Of a stretch of DNA of 64,000 bases, positions 8,954 through 18,183 are shown piece by piece. Location: the NCBI GenBank assembly GCA_023150275.1, contig JAKLLG010000005.1:62001-126000 (forward strand), in the 5' to 3' direction. Position numbers and translations under genes: made by a program. How positions within the stretch are numbered: the first letter of the stretch is position 1; every line of letters starts with the position of its first letter. This DNA comes from Rhodocyclaceae bacterium. Its GTDB lineage: Bacteria > Pseudomonadota > Gammaproteobacteria > Burkholderiales > Rhodocyclaceae. The notes under the pieces were generated by a model. That model ran no database searches, was not told the DNA's origin, and was given only the letters and a program-made list of their open reading frames with translations.

Positions 8954-9442
8954 ATGAAACACCTAATCTCTTTGTTCGCTACTGCGCTGCTATTTTCCGC
9001 GAACACGGTTTTTGCCCATGGCAGCGAAGTCCATTCCAGTGCTGCAACCGATGGAGCGGTTAAGGAGCAAAAGGAGTGGGGAATTGCCGGCGACCGGGGT
9101 TCGGCAACAAGAACAATCGATGTCAGGATGCTTGATTCGATGCGCTTCGTTCCGGACCGGATCGATGTTCGCCAAGGCGAAACGGTTCGTCTGCGAATCG
9201 CCAATGCAGGAAAAGCCATGCATGAGTATGTGCTGGGCACCAAGAAATACCTCGACGAGCATGCGGAAATGATGAAAAAATTTCCGAACATGGAACACGA
9301 TGAGCCGTACATGGCTCATGTTGCTCCGGGAAAGCGGTCCGAGATCATCTGGACTTTCAACCGGCTTGGTGAATTCGACTTCGGCTGCCTGCTGCCGGGG
9401 CACTACGAGGCCGGGATGGTCGGAAAAGTGCAGGTTCGGTAA
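8954..9442 (+). CDS. Periplasmic cupredoxin (plastocyanin-like)
   Basis: A 162-residue secreted protein with a signal peptide ending near residue 21 (VFAHG). A full type-1 copper set is visible: H90 (AMHEY), C145, H150 and M155 (GCLLPGHYEAGM). The N-terminal mature region is His-rich. Such cupredoxins are common partners of periplasmic multicopper oxidases and carry copper or electrons. It lies 16 bp after the oxidase gene with an AGAGGAG ribosome site and is probably the last gene of this transcription unit. Confidence 0.85.
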   Translation: MKHLISLFATALLFSANTVFAHGSEVHSSAATDGAVKEQKEWGIAGDRGSATRTIDVRMLDSMRFVPDRIDVRQGETVRLRIANAGKAMHEYVLGTKKYLDEHAEMMKKFPNMEHDEPYMAHVAPGKRSEIIWTFNRLGEFDFGCLLPGHYEAGMVGKVQVR

Positions 9443-9555
9443 TTGATTGCCAAAAGAACATCGCTGGTGTTCTGAAAGCCATGGCTGGCATTTGTTATAA
9501 GTACATCAGGCTTTGTCGGTGGCATTAGTTGTTTCGAACATCTGTTGCGCCAAAA

Positions 9556-9573
9556 AATTACAAAAATGTAATC
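9556..9573. promoter_or_regulatory. CopR/CusR-type box AATTAC-N6-GTAATC
   Basis: ATTAC-AAAAAT-GTAAT is an inverted repeat with the same 6-bp spacing as the box at 5681, placed 65 bp upstream of the DUF411 gene. It marks a second copper-responsive promoter for the DUF411-cusF-cusCBA unit. Confidence 0.7.
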
Positions 9574-9637
9574 AAAAGGTCAGGCAGATGTTGGCGTGGC
9601 TTTTGCATACTGCCCACATTCGCTTATGGACTGATCA

Positions 9638-10084
9638 ATGACCAAGCCAGACACCCCGAGCTTCGCTCTGCTTTCCATGCTGATTGCTGGGGTTTTCCCC
9701 GCAATCGCCCGTACGGGAGAGGTCGTCGATGTTTACAAAACCGCCAACTGCTTGTGTTGCGGTAAGTGGGCCGATCACTTGCGCAAGGCTGGTTTCGAAG
9801 TACGCACACATAACGTGCTGAGCTTGCCCGCTGCACGGAAGCATTTTGGCGTTCCAGATCATGTGGCGTCCTGCCATTCCGCTAAGGTGGCTGGTTACGT
9901 AGTCGAAGGGCATGTACCGGTCCCTGACGTCCTCCGACTAATTAAGGAGAAGCCGGAAGCACGAGGTCTGGCTGTTCCGGGGATGCCCATTGGCTCACCA
10001 GGAATGGAGGGGCGCCAGGCCTCGCATTTCAATACGCTTCTGATCAAGCACGATGGCGGAACCGAAGTATTCGCGAAGCACTGA
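9638..10084 (+). CDS. DUF411 (CopG-like) periplasmic metal protein
   Basis: A 148-residue DUF411 protein with an N-terminal signal segment and a Cys cluster C38-x-C40-C41 (NCLCCGKW). A further cysteine and histidines sit in the VASCHSAKV segment, and a GLAVPGMPIGSPGME stretch is typical of the family. CopG-type DUF411 proteins are periplasmic thioredoxin-like proteins that exchange copper redox states beside CusABC-type pumps. The gene follows a copper box by 65 bp and leads the efflux unit that continues with cusF and cusCBA. Confidence 0.82.
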   Translation: MTKPDTPSFALLSMLIAGVFPAIARTGEVVDVYKTANCLCCGKWADHLRKAGFEVRTHNVLSLPAARKHFGVPDHVASCHSAKVAGYVVEGHVPVPDVLRLIKEKPEARGLAVPGMPIGSPGMEGRQASHFNTLLIKHDGGTEVFAKH

Positions 10085-10116
10085 GCGTTATTTCATTCAT
10101 TCTTTGGAGACCTCTC

Positions 10117-10461
10117 ATGAAAACCATTGCTAGTACTTTCTTCATTGCTATCGCAGTAGCTGGGTCAGCTTCCGTGATGGCGGCAAATGATCATGCCGGC
10201 CACACGATGGTTGCTCAGGCTGGCAATACTGCCTCTTCGAAAATGGTTGATGGCCTTGTCAAGAAAGTGGACAAGGATGCCGGCAAGCTAACCCTGTCAC
10301 ACGGCCCGCTAGAATCCCTCAATATGCCTGCTATGACAATGGTTTTTCGTGTCAAGGAGGCGTCTTGGCTGGATCAGATGAAAACTGGTGACAAGATCAT
10401 GTTCGTGGCCGAAAGTATCAACGGCACGATTACCGTGACGCACTTTGTTCCGGTGAAGTGA
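10117..10461 (+). CDS. cusF: CusF-family periplasmic copper chaperone
   Basis: A 114-residue secreted protein with a signal peptide cut after about residue 22 and a His/Met-rich linker (NDHAGHTM). A single CusF OB-fold domain follows. The metal loop reads LNMPAMTM at 68-75, with H62 upstream. In E. coli CusF the ligands are His36, Met47 and Met49, capped by Trp44; here the Trp position is Met70. CusF delivers Cu(I)/Ag(I) to CusB. The gene has its own AGGAG-like site and lies between the DUF411 gene and cusC. Confidence 0.85.
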   Translation: MKTIASTFFIAIAVAGSASVMAANDHAGHTMVAQAGNTASSKMVDGLVKKVDKDAGKLTLSHGPLESLNMPAMTMVFRVKEASWLDQMKTGDKIMFVAESINGTITVTHFVPVK

Positions 10462-10536
10462 GATTTCGCTCGAGTCGGACCGTTTTGGCTACGGGAGTCG
10501 TGCGTCCTGCTTCGCGATAAAAATTAGGGAGTTTGT

Positions 10537-11808
10537 ATGCGGGAACTACGATCTGCGCTGCTTGCGGCGTTTGTGCTTGCCTTCGGAATCGGTCTTTCGG
10601 CGCAAGCACAGGAGGCCGCGATCGGCCATTCGGCTGAAAGTCTGCTCGAGTACGCCATGAGTCGAAACCCGGAATATGCTGCGATGCAGGCCGAGGCAGA
10701 TGCTTCAAGTGAGCGTATCACGCCGGCTGGTGCCCTGCCGGACCCGAAACTACGGATGGAACTGCGCGATATCACCCGCATGGGTGAGCAGAATGCGAGT
10801 CTTTCACCGAGCCGCGTCGGCAGTACGCAGTACACCCTGATGCAGGATATTCCATGGTTTGGAAAGCGCGACCTCAAGCGTGAAATCGCAGAACTGGAGG
10901 CGGATGGTGCGAAGGGGCGTGCGTTGGGCACTTGGGCGGATGTTGCGGGACGCATCAAGGTCATTCATTCGCAACTGTATTTCCTGAACGGTAGCGAACG
11001 GCTGACCCGCGAGATACTCGACCTGATGCTTCGTCTCGAAAAGATCGCTCAGGTCCGCTATGCAGGAGGGCTTGCAGCACAACAGGATGTCATTCGCGCA
11101 CAAGTCGAGCAGACCAATATGCGCAATGAGCTAATTACGCTGGAAACAGAGCGAAGGCAACTGCAGGCACGTATCAATGCCTTGCTGGCCCGACCGGCGA
11201 ATGCACCTCTTGCGGCGCCGACGCTGCTGCGATCGTTGCCACCGCCGGCGAAGCTTGATTTCTTAGCCTTGGAAGACCGTGTCCGGGCGCGCAATCCTCA
11301 GCTCTTTTCCGATGAATCCAAAGTCAAGGCGGCCGAGCGCTCACGTGACTTGGCATACAAAAACCGCTATCCGGACTTTACCTTCGGTGTGTCGCCGATC
11401 CAGTACCAGAACTCGGTGAAGGAATGGGAACTGATGGTCGAACTTAACATACCTCTCCAGCAATCCACACGGCGTGCGCAGGAGCGAGAATCCGAGGCGA
11501 TGTTGAGCGCCGCCAGAGCCAGAAAGGATGCGACAGCCAATCAGGTGATCGCTGAACTCTCGGAGGCGCTTGCGGGGATTGATGCGGCCCGCCGAGCCGA
11601 AGTTCTGCTTGCCGGCAGCCTATTGCCGCAGGCGGAATTGACGTTCCAGGCTGCGCTCGCCGGATACGAAACGGGGAAGGTCGACTTCGCTACCCTGCTC
11701 GATGCGCAGCGTCAAATTCGGCAAGCGAAGGTAAATCAGATCAAGGCACAGGTCGACGCGCGGATGCGTCTGGCCGAAATCGAACGTCTACTAGGGGATG
11801 ACCTATGA
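10537..11808 (+). CDS. cusC: Outer-membrane efflux protein CusC (TolC family)
   Basis: A 423-residue TolC-family protein with an ordinary signal peptide (MRELRSALLAAFVLAFGIGLSAQAQ). It lacks the lipobox seen in the other TolC-like protein at 6058. Two repeats of long helices with an intervening strand region are visible, and MQDIPWFGKRDLK near residue 104 is typical of metal-efflux TolC proteins. It overlaps cusB by 4 bp and forms a cusCBA unit for export of Cu(I)/Ag(I) from the periplasm. Confidence 0.85.
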   Translation: MRELRSALLAAFVLAFGIGLSAQAQEAAIGHSAESLLEYAMSRNPEYAAMQAEADASSERITPAGALPDPKLRMELRDITRMGEQNASLSPSRVGSTQYTLMQDIPWFGKRDLKREIAELEADGAKGRALGTWADVAGRIKVIHSQLYFLNGSERLTREILDLMLRLEKIAQVRYAGGLAAQQDVIRAQVEQTNMRNELITLETERRQLQARINALLARPANAPLAAPTLLRSLPPPAKLDFLALEDRVRARNPQLFSDESKVKAAERSRDLAYKNRYPDFTFGVSPIQYQNSVKEWELMVELNIPLQQSTRRAQERESEAMLSAARARKDATANQVIAELSEALAGIDAARRAEVLLAGSLLPQAELTFQAALAGYETGKVDFATLLDAQRQIRQAKVNQIKAQVDARMRLAEIERLLGDDL

Positions 11809-13391
11809 AGCAAGGTGTCGTGCTGACCGTCGGTGTCGTGGCATTGGCCATTGCGGCGGGTAGCGGGTATTGGCTAGGGAAAAGAAACGAAGTCGCAGGT
11901 GGCGACACATCCACCGCGGCCGCAGTGACGTCTTTGGTGTCGGCAAAGAAGGAGAAAAAACTTCTTTTCTACCGTAATCCGATGGGGCTGCCTGATACGT
12001 CGCCCGTCCCCAAGAAGGATCCTATGGGGATGGATTACATTCCGGTCTATGAAGGCGAGGACGAGGATGAATCTGCGGCAGGGCAGATCAAGATCAGCAC
12101 GGAAAAGGTGCAGAAGCTCGGTGTCAGGGCAGAAGCGGCGAAACTGCGTGTGCTAGACAGACTGGTTCGTGCCGCAGGACGTATCGAGCCCGACGAACGT
12201 CGGGTCTACGCCATTTCCCCCAAGTTCGAGGGCTATGTCGAGCGGCTACATGTCAACATCACAGGCCAACCTGTCGGCAAGGGGCAGTCATTGTTCGAGG
12301 TCTATAGCCCGGAGTTGGTCTCGGCTCAGCGTGAGTACGCGATTGCTGCACAAGGCGTGGAGTCGCTTCGTGGTGCAGAGGGAGCCGCCCGGGACAGCAT
12401 GCAGCAGCTTGCTGACTCGAGTTTGCTTCGACTGAAGAACTGGGATATTTCCGAAGAGCAGATTAAAGCCTTGGCGAAATCAGGAGAGTCGCGGCGCACT
12501 CTGACTTTCCGTTCGCCGGTTTCAGGTATTGTCACTGAGAAGAAGGCCGTGCAAGGTATGCGTTTCATGCCCGGGGAAGCGCTCTATCAGGTAGCAGATC
12601 TTTCCTCCGTCTGGGTTATCGCTGATGTATTCGAGCAGGATATCGGCCTCGTGCGGCCAGGCGCCAAGGCTAAGGTCAGGATTAATGCCTATCCGGAAAA
12701 ATCCTTCGAGGGCACCATCACTTACGTCTATCCGACGTTGAAGGCAGAAACGCGCACGGTTCCCGTCCGCATCGAACTGCCTAATCCAGGGCAGTTACTA
12801 AAGCCAGCAATGTTCGCGCAGGTCGAACTGCCGGTCGGTGGCAAGGGGCCAGTGGTGACTGTGCCGACATCGGCTGTGATCGACAGCGGTACCCGCCGAC
12901 TCGTCTTCGTCCAGGCGAAGGAGGGACGCTTCGAACCACGGGAGGTCAAGCTTGGCCAGCGCGGTGAAAATTACGTGGAAGTGATCGAAGGCGTCAGAGA
13001 TGGAGAGCCCGTGGTCGTTGCCGCGAATTTCCTGATCGACGCGGAGAGCAATCTCAAGGCGGCGGTCGGGAGTTTTGGTCATGCAGAACATGGAGAAGGT
13101 GTGGCTGCGCAACCGACCAAAGTTGGGCATAAAGCCGAGGGCACGGTCGAAGGGGTCGATGCAGCTATCGGCATGGTAACGCTGAACCACGGGCCGGTTG
13201 CCAGCCTGAAGTGGCCTGGAATGACCATGGACTTCGCGGTCGCAAACCCGGCACTGTTGTCGGGGTTGAAGCCGGGCAGCAAGGTCGATTTCGAGTTTGT
13301 CGAGCGCAAACCAGGTGAGTGGGTGATTACCAGCGCAACGCAGCAGGAGGGGGGCAAGCCCGGTGCCGCAAGCCCCCACGCCGGTCACTGA
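11805..13391 (+). CDS. cusB: CusB-like membrane-fusion protein with C-terminal CusF domain
   Basis: A 528-residue periplasmic adaptor with an N-terminal membrane anchor. Residues 53-83 form a heavy-metal-binding motif (FYRNPM...KKDPMGMDY). The barrel-sandwich and beta-barrel adaptor domains span about residues 100-420. A His-rich linker leads to an added CusF-like domain at about 440-510, with the metal loop LKWPGMTM and intact Trp. The protein ends in a HAGH tail. CusB passes Cu(I) from CusF to CusA; fusing a CusF domain tethers the chaperone to the pump. The start overlaps cusC as ATGA. Confidence 0.9.
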   Translation: MKQGVVLTVGVVALAIAAGSGYWLGKRNEVAGGDTSTAAAVTSLVSAKKEKKLLFYRNPMGLPDTSPVPKKDPMGMDYIPVYEGEDEDESAAGQIKISTEKVQKLGVRAEAAKLRVLDRLVRAAGRIEPDERRVYAISPKFEGYVERLHVNITGQPVGKGQSLFEVYSPELVSAQREYAIAAQGVESLRGAEGAARDSMQQLADSSLLRLKNWDISEEQIKALAKSGESRRTLTFRSPVSGIVTEKKAVQGMRFMPGEALYQVADLSSVWVIADVFEQDIGLVRPGAKAKVRINAYPEKSFEGTITYVYPTLKAETRTVPVRIELPNPGQLLKPAMFAQVELPVGGKGPVVTVPTSAVIDSGTRRLVFVQAKEGRFEPREVKLGQRGENYVEVIEGVRDGEPVVVAANFLIDAESNLKAAVGSFGHAEHGEGVAAQPTKVGHKAEGTVEGVDAAIGMVTLNHGPVASLKWPGMTMDFAVANPALLSGLKPGSKVDFEFVERKPGEWVITSATQQEGGKPGAASPHAGH

Positions 13392-13402
13392 CAGGGGTTG
13401 CT

Positions 13403-16400
13403 ATGCTCGCAAAAATCATCGATTGGTCGGCCCGAAACCGTTTTCTGGTTCTGCTGGCGACCCTGTTCATCACCATTGGTGGCATCTATGCGGTGATGAA
13501 GACGCCACTTGACGCGCTGCCAGATCTGTCCGATGTGCAGGTGATCGTTTACACAGAGTACCCAGGGCAGGCGCCCCAAGTTGTTGAAGACCAAGTGACC
13601 TATCCGCTGACGAGTGCCATGCTGTCGGTGCCAAAGTCAAAGGTTGTTCGCGGTTTTTCGTTCTTTGGGGCGTCGTTCGTCTACATCATCTTTGAGGATG
13701 GAACAGATATCTACTGGGCGCGCTCGCGCGTTCTGGAATACCTGAATTTCGCCGCCGGGCGAATGCCGAAAGGCGTTACGCCCCAAATCGGCCCTGATGC
13801 AACAGGGGTTGGTTGGGTTTACCAGTACGCTGTCTTGGCGAAGGATAAGACGCTGGCGGAGTTGCGCACACTTCAGGATTGGTATTTGCGCTATCAGTTG
13901 ACGAAGGCCCACGGTGTTGCCGAGGTTGCTTCAATTGGCGGCTTCGTACAGACCTACCAGGTTACTGTCGATCCGGTAAAGTTGCGTGCCTACGGTATTC
14001 CGCTGGCCAAGGTATCGCAGGTGATTCGGGATTCCAACCGGGATGTTGGCGGTCGTGTCGTTGAGATGGCCGAGACCGAGTACATGGTTCGTGGCAAGGG
14101 CTACCTGCGGGGTATCGCCGATATCGAACAGTTGGTGGTGAAGTCCGAACGGGGAACCCCTGTTCTCATCCGTGATATCGCGCGTGTCGAACTATCCCCC
14201 GATGAGCGGCGAGGACTGACCGAACTCAACGGAGAGGGAGAAGTTGTCTCCGGAATCGCTATGGCGCGCTACGGACAGAATGCGCTAGAGGTTATTCATA
14301 ACCTGAAGGAAAAGATCGGCGAGATTTCGAGCGGTCTTCCGGCTGGTGTAACCATCGAAACGGTTTACGACCGCTCAGATCTGATTCACCGCGCAATCGA
14401 TACGCTTATACGAACCCTCGCCGAGGAAAGCCTGATTGTCGCGCTGGTCTGCATCGTCTTTCTCCTGCATGTGCGTAGTGCGCTTGTGGCAATCCTGATG
14501 TTACCGGTCGGCGTTCTAATTGCCTTCATTTCGATGCGCGCGCTTGGCATGAACTCGAACCTAATGAGTCTCGGAGGCATCGCCATTGCCATCGGAGCAA
14601 TGATCGATGCGGCAATCGTCATGATCGAAAACGCACACAAACACATCGAACGGTTGCCCAGCGAGCATTCCCACGACGACCGTGTAGAGGCGATGATTGC
14701 CGCCTGCAAGGAAGTCGGCCCGGCGCTCTTCTTCTCACTGCTGATCATCACTGTCTCCTTTCTCCCAGTATTCACGCTGGAGGCGCAGGAAGGTCGGCTT
14801 TTCTCGCCGCTTGCCTATACCAAGACCTTCGCGATGGCCGGCGCCGCCTTGCTGTCGGTGACGTTGGTGCCAGTGCTGATGATGCTGTTTATCCGCGGGC
14901 GCATCATGCCAGAAGCGAAGAATCCCGTGAATCGCTTCTTGATCTGGGGCTACCGACCGATCATCGCTTGGGTCATGCGATGGAAGAAGACAACTATCGC
15001 CGCTGCCGTGGTGACGCTGGCAATCTCGGTCTACCCCGCCAGCAGGCTCGGTTCCGAGTTCATGCCGACCCTTAACGAGGGAACTCTGTTCTATATGCCG
15101 GCATCGTTGCCTGGTATGTCGATCACCAAGGCCGCCGAGTTGCTGCAGACTCAGAACAAGATCATCAAGAGCTTTCCCGAAGTTGCTTCGGTCTATGGAA
15201 AGGCCGGTCGTGCCAACACGGCTACTGATCCGGCGCCGACAGAAATGTTCGAGACGGTGATCAACCTGAAGCCGGAATCTGAGTGGCGCCCAGGCATGAC
15301 CGTTGACAAGCTGATTGCCGAGATGGACAAGGCGCTGCAGTTCCCCGGCGTTTCAAATGCTTGGACAATGCCGATCAAGGCGCGGATCGACATGTTGTCT
15401 ACCGGTATTCGTACCCCGATCGGTATCAAGGTATTTGGCAAGGATCTGAACGAGATGGAGCGTCTTGCGCGCGAGATCGAAGCTGTCGTCAAGAATGTGC
15501 CTGGCACGACGTCTGCATTCGCCGAACGCATCACCGGCGGCTATTACCTAACGATCGAACCAGATCGTGCCCAACTCGCCCGCTATGGCATGGCAGTCGG
15601 TGATCTGCAGGAAATTGTCGGGCAGGCACTGGGGGGCGAAATGGTGACCACCACGGTTGAGGGACGTGAGCGTTTCGGCGTCACCGTACGTTATCCACGC
15701 GAGTTGCGCTCGGATCCCGAAAAGATTGCGCGCGAGGTTCTCGTGCCGACTATGGAAGGGGCAATGATTCCGCTCGGGCAATTGGCTCGCGTCGAGGTTA
15801 CCAAGGGAACGCCTGGAATTCGCACTGAGAACGCATTGCTTTCCGCTTACATCTTCGTCGATATCCGTGACCGTGACATTGGCAGTTATGTTGCCGATGC
15901 CCGAAAAGCTGTTACTGAAAAAGTAAAATTCCCGGCAGGCTATTACGCCACCTGGAGCGGCCAGTTCGAGTCTATGGAGCGGGCGATCGAAAAAATGAAA
16001 GTGGTCATTCCGGTAACCCTGCTGATCATCTTTGTTTTGCTCTACCTCAACTTCAGGCGCCTGACTGAGACGATGATCGTTATGTTGTCGGTGCCTTTTG
16101 CCTTGGTGGGCGGTATCTGGCTGATGTGGTGGCTCAACTACAATCTTTCCGTTGCCGTGGCGGTAGGATTCATCGCGCTGGCAGGCGTTGCGGCAGAGAC
16201 TGGGGTCGTCATGCTGATTTACCTTGATCATGCATGGGAGGAGCTGAAAGCGAAGCGCCGAACGCAAGGGCAGGCGCCATCGCTTGGCGACCTTTACGAG
16301 GCAATCATGGAAGGCGCCGTTGAGCGCGTTCGGCCAAAGATGATGACCGTCGTGGCGATCATGGCAGGTCTCCTGCCGATCATGTGGGGCAGTGGTACTG

Positions 16401-16537
16401 GCTCAGAGGTCATGAGCAGAATTGCTGCACCGATGGTTGGGGGAATGATTTCCTCTACCGTCTTGACGCTGGCCGTCATCCCTGCCATCTATGCTCTAGT
16501 GAAGCAATGGCGAATGAAGCGAGGATTCGAAATATGA
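13403..16537 (+). CDS. cusA: RND heavy-metal efflux pump CusA
   Basis: A 1044-residue RND transporter of the heavy-metal efflux class, close to the 1047 residues of E. coli CusA. The start is the ATG at 13403, giving MLAKIIDWSARNRFLVLL. Visible landmarks are TM1, two large periplasmic loops and the central TM bundle (residues about 340-560) with the GAMIDAAIVMIENAHKH segment typical of HME-RND pumps. The second half repeats the layout (TM about 880-1040). It exports Cu(I)/Ag(I) through CusC using the proton gradient. It begins 12 bp after cusB and overlaps the cytochrome gene. Confidence 0.93.
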   Translation: MLAKIIDWSARNRFLVLLATLFITIGGIYAVMKTPLDALPDLSDVQVIVYTEYPGQAPQVVEDQVTYPLTSAMLSVPKSKVVRGFSFFGASFVYIIFEDGTDIYWARSRVLEYLNFAAGRMPKGVTPQIGPDATGVGWVYQYAVLAKDKTLAELRTLQDWYLRYQLTKAHGVAEVASIGGFVQTYQVTVDPVKLRAYGIPLAKVSQVIRDSNRDVGGRVVEMAETEYMVRGKGYLRGIADIEQLVVKSERGTPVLIRDIARVELSPDERRGLTELNGEGEVVSGIAMARYGQNALEVIHNLKEKIGEISSGLPAGVTIETVYDRSDLIHRAIDTLIRTLAEESLIVALVCIVFLLHVRSALVAILMLPVGVLIAFISMRALGMNSNLMSLGGIAIAIGAMIDAAIVMIENAHKHIERLPSEHSHDDRVEAMIAACKEVGPALFFSLLIITVSFLPVFTLEAQEGRLFSPLAYTKTFAMAGAALLSVTLVPVLMMLFIRGRIMPEAKNPVNRFLIWGYRPIIAWVMRWKKTTIAAAVVTLAISVYPASRLGSEFMPTLNEGTLFYMPASLPGMSITKAAELLQTQNKIIKSFPEVASVYGKAGRANTATDPAPTEMFETVINLKPESEWRPGMTVDKLIAEMDKALQFPGVSNAWTMPIKARIDMLSTGIRTPIGIKVFGKDLNEMERLAREIEAVVKNVPGTTSAFAERITGGYYLTIEPDRAQLARYGMAVGDLQEIVGQALGGEMVTTTVEGRERFGVTVRYPRELRSDPEKIAREVLVPTMEGAMIPLGQLARVEVTKGTPGIRTENALLSAYIFVDIRDRDIGSYVADARKAVTEKVKFPAGYYATWSGQFESMERAIEKMKVVIPVTLLIIFVLLYLNFRRLTETMIVMLSVPFALVGGIWLMWWLNYNLSVAVAVGFIALAGVAAETGVVMLIYLDHAWEELKAKRRTQGQAPSLGDLYEAIMEGAVERVRPKMMTVVAIMAGLLPIMWGSGTGSEVMSRIAAPMVGGMISSTVLTLAVIPAIYALVKQWRMKRGFEI

Positions 16538-16914
16538 GCAGAGTTGTACTTGCCATTGCTGGATTTGCGGTATTGATCAGCGGCACGGTGCAAGGGCAAG
16601 GGTGGTCGATTCCGAAACCTACACCCGGGCTGGTGCCGAATACCACAGCAGGGAAAATGTTGTTTGCCCAGCATTGCTCGGGGTGCCACGGTAAGGACCT
16701 GAAGGGTTCGGAAAAAGGGCCGCCACTCTTGCACAAAATATATGAGTCATCGCATCACGGTGACGCGGCTTTTCAGTTGGCCGTCGCTAAGGGCGTGCGT
16801 GCGCATCACTGGCAATTTGGGGACATGCCGCCAGTGGAAAAAGTTAGTCCGGACGACGTGGCTCATATCACGGCTCACGTCCGAGAGCAGCAGCGGAGCG
16901 TCGGTATTCGATAA
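16534..16914 (+). CDS. Small periplasmic c-type cytochrome
   Basis: A 126-residue protein with a signal peptide, a CSGCH heme-binding motif at 48-52 and a C-terminal Met candidate ligand in GDMPPVEKV. Its ATG overlaps the cusA stop (ATGA), so it is translated with the efflux pump. A single-heme cytochrome attached to a cus operon could take electrons from Cu(I) oxidation by the multicopper oxidase or cupredoxin. That is inference from neighbourhood. Confidence 0.8.
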   Translation: MSRVVLAIAGFAVLISGTVQGQGWSIPKPTPGLVPNTTAGKMLFAQHCSGCHGKDLKGSEKGPPLLHKIYESSHHGDAAFQLAVAKGVRAHHWQFGDMPPVEKVSPDDVAHITAHVREQQRSVGIR

Positions 16915-17469
16915 ATGTCGACAGGCCGCTTGCCAACTACCGCATCTCGTGGACTGTTGCTGCGAGGTTTTGTCGATAGCAACAAATCGTTCTCGTGAAT
17001 GGTTTCATGATTCTCCTAACTCAGGGAAATATTGAGTCGTCCCCTTTTCCCGCTGATGCAGTCGGGCTCTCGCCATCCAAGTCAGTGCTTTAAAAGGCTT
17101 CCTACAGCCATCGCAGCGACACCCCTCCAGACCTTCGGTGGCCATTGCGAACTATGTGCGCGACTGCGCAGTGCGGGAATCGCTGTCGCGCTTACGCGAT
17201 TTCCTGAACGTTAAGGTCGATTCGATCTAATGGGCCTTGAGCGTCGCTCGCTCTTCCCGGCTCGGGCGGCCGAGCAGCCGTATCCATTCCCACAGTTTTC
17301 CTGTTCGAATCTCCGCGTCCTGTTCCATCAATAGAGGAGTTTGAAACCAACCTCTTTGGGCTCGTGGCATGAGCCATCATCAACAGATGCGAGCCGAGTC
17401 TTTCGCAAGCTCCTTGCTGCGAGCTCGGCATCATCACAATGGTCCCAATGCTGATGGGCTGACAGTCCG

Positions 17470-17487
17470 GTGACAGAAACGTAATCC
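17470..17487. promoter_or_regulatory. CopR/CusR-type box, TGAC-N6-GTAATC
   Basis: GGTGAC-AGAAAC-GTAATC has one half-site in the TGAC form of CusR boxes and one in the GTAATC form of this island, with the same 6-bp spacing. It precedes a broken reading frame by 7 bp. Confidence 0.5.
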
Positions 17488-17494
17488 CAACGAT

Positions 17495-17788
17495 ATGAAA
17501 ACGTCACCTAGGTATCTGCAAAATACGGTGAGAAAAGTTAGTGTTAGCAGCCCCGGACAAGGATAGCAAGCTGAAGCGAACTGTGATGCTGGCCAGCGCA
17601 AGGTGCCGCTCACCGAACTGGTCTGCTGCGGGCAGACTAGCCGCTAAGACGCCGCGGCCATGCCCGGCGGCGACGCCAAGACGACCAAGTAGGTCGCCGG
17701 CCATGTCGGTGACAAACGGACCATGGAAAGCGGAGTCGGCCTTGTGGAGGTGCAAAGAAAAATGGAGGCACTTGGTCCGTCACGCTGA
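17495..17788 (+). pseudogene. Possible decayed small gene downstream of a copper box
   Basis: One frame from the ATG at 17495 runs 98 codons to a TGA at 17786-17788 but is interrupted by three in-frame stops, the first a TAG at 17564-17566. Between stops it reads as plausible soluble peptide. I do not recognise the parent gene. The only support for calling it a former gene is the copper box just upstream and the absence of anything else here. Confidence 0.25.
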
Positions 17789-18183
17789 CCCGAAAGCATT
17801 GTGGCGCGGAAGGCGATGTCTCACTTGCCACAGGGAAATTTGTTCCATTCTGTATTGCAATCACACCGACTATAGCTCTGGTCGCTCTAACCATCTTTCG
17901 CTGGGATATACGTTAGGACTCGGCGCGAAGGTCGATGTGACGACAGTAATGCAATAGAAATATGTGGCACGACCGGACCAGGATCGCCAAACCTTATTCG
18001 ATAACTCGCAGTAATCTGCGCACCAAGGTCCTCTTGATTCAGCGTCGGTCCAAACGAATCCGATTATTCGGCCCGAGAAGTGGCCAAATTCTAGCTGCGG
18101 GGTCAGCTTGCTTTGGCATTTCGTCCGCAAAAGATGTATCTAACATAAGCTTAATCCATACAAGCTAACTCGGAGCATAGACT

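Larger units (their letters stand above)
16915..18183. other. Gene-poor interval with a copper box and broken frames
   Basis: No intact gene is convincing over 1.27 kb, although both flanks are dense with genes. I see a small hairpin (CTCGG/CCGAG near 17270), a CopR-type box at 17470-17487, a stop-interrupted frame just after it (17495-17788) and a hydrophobic fragment ending at a TAG near 17915. It looks like the remains of copper-responsive genes that have decayed. Confidence 0.5.
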
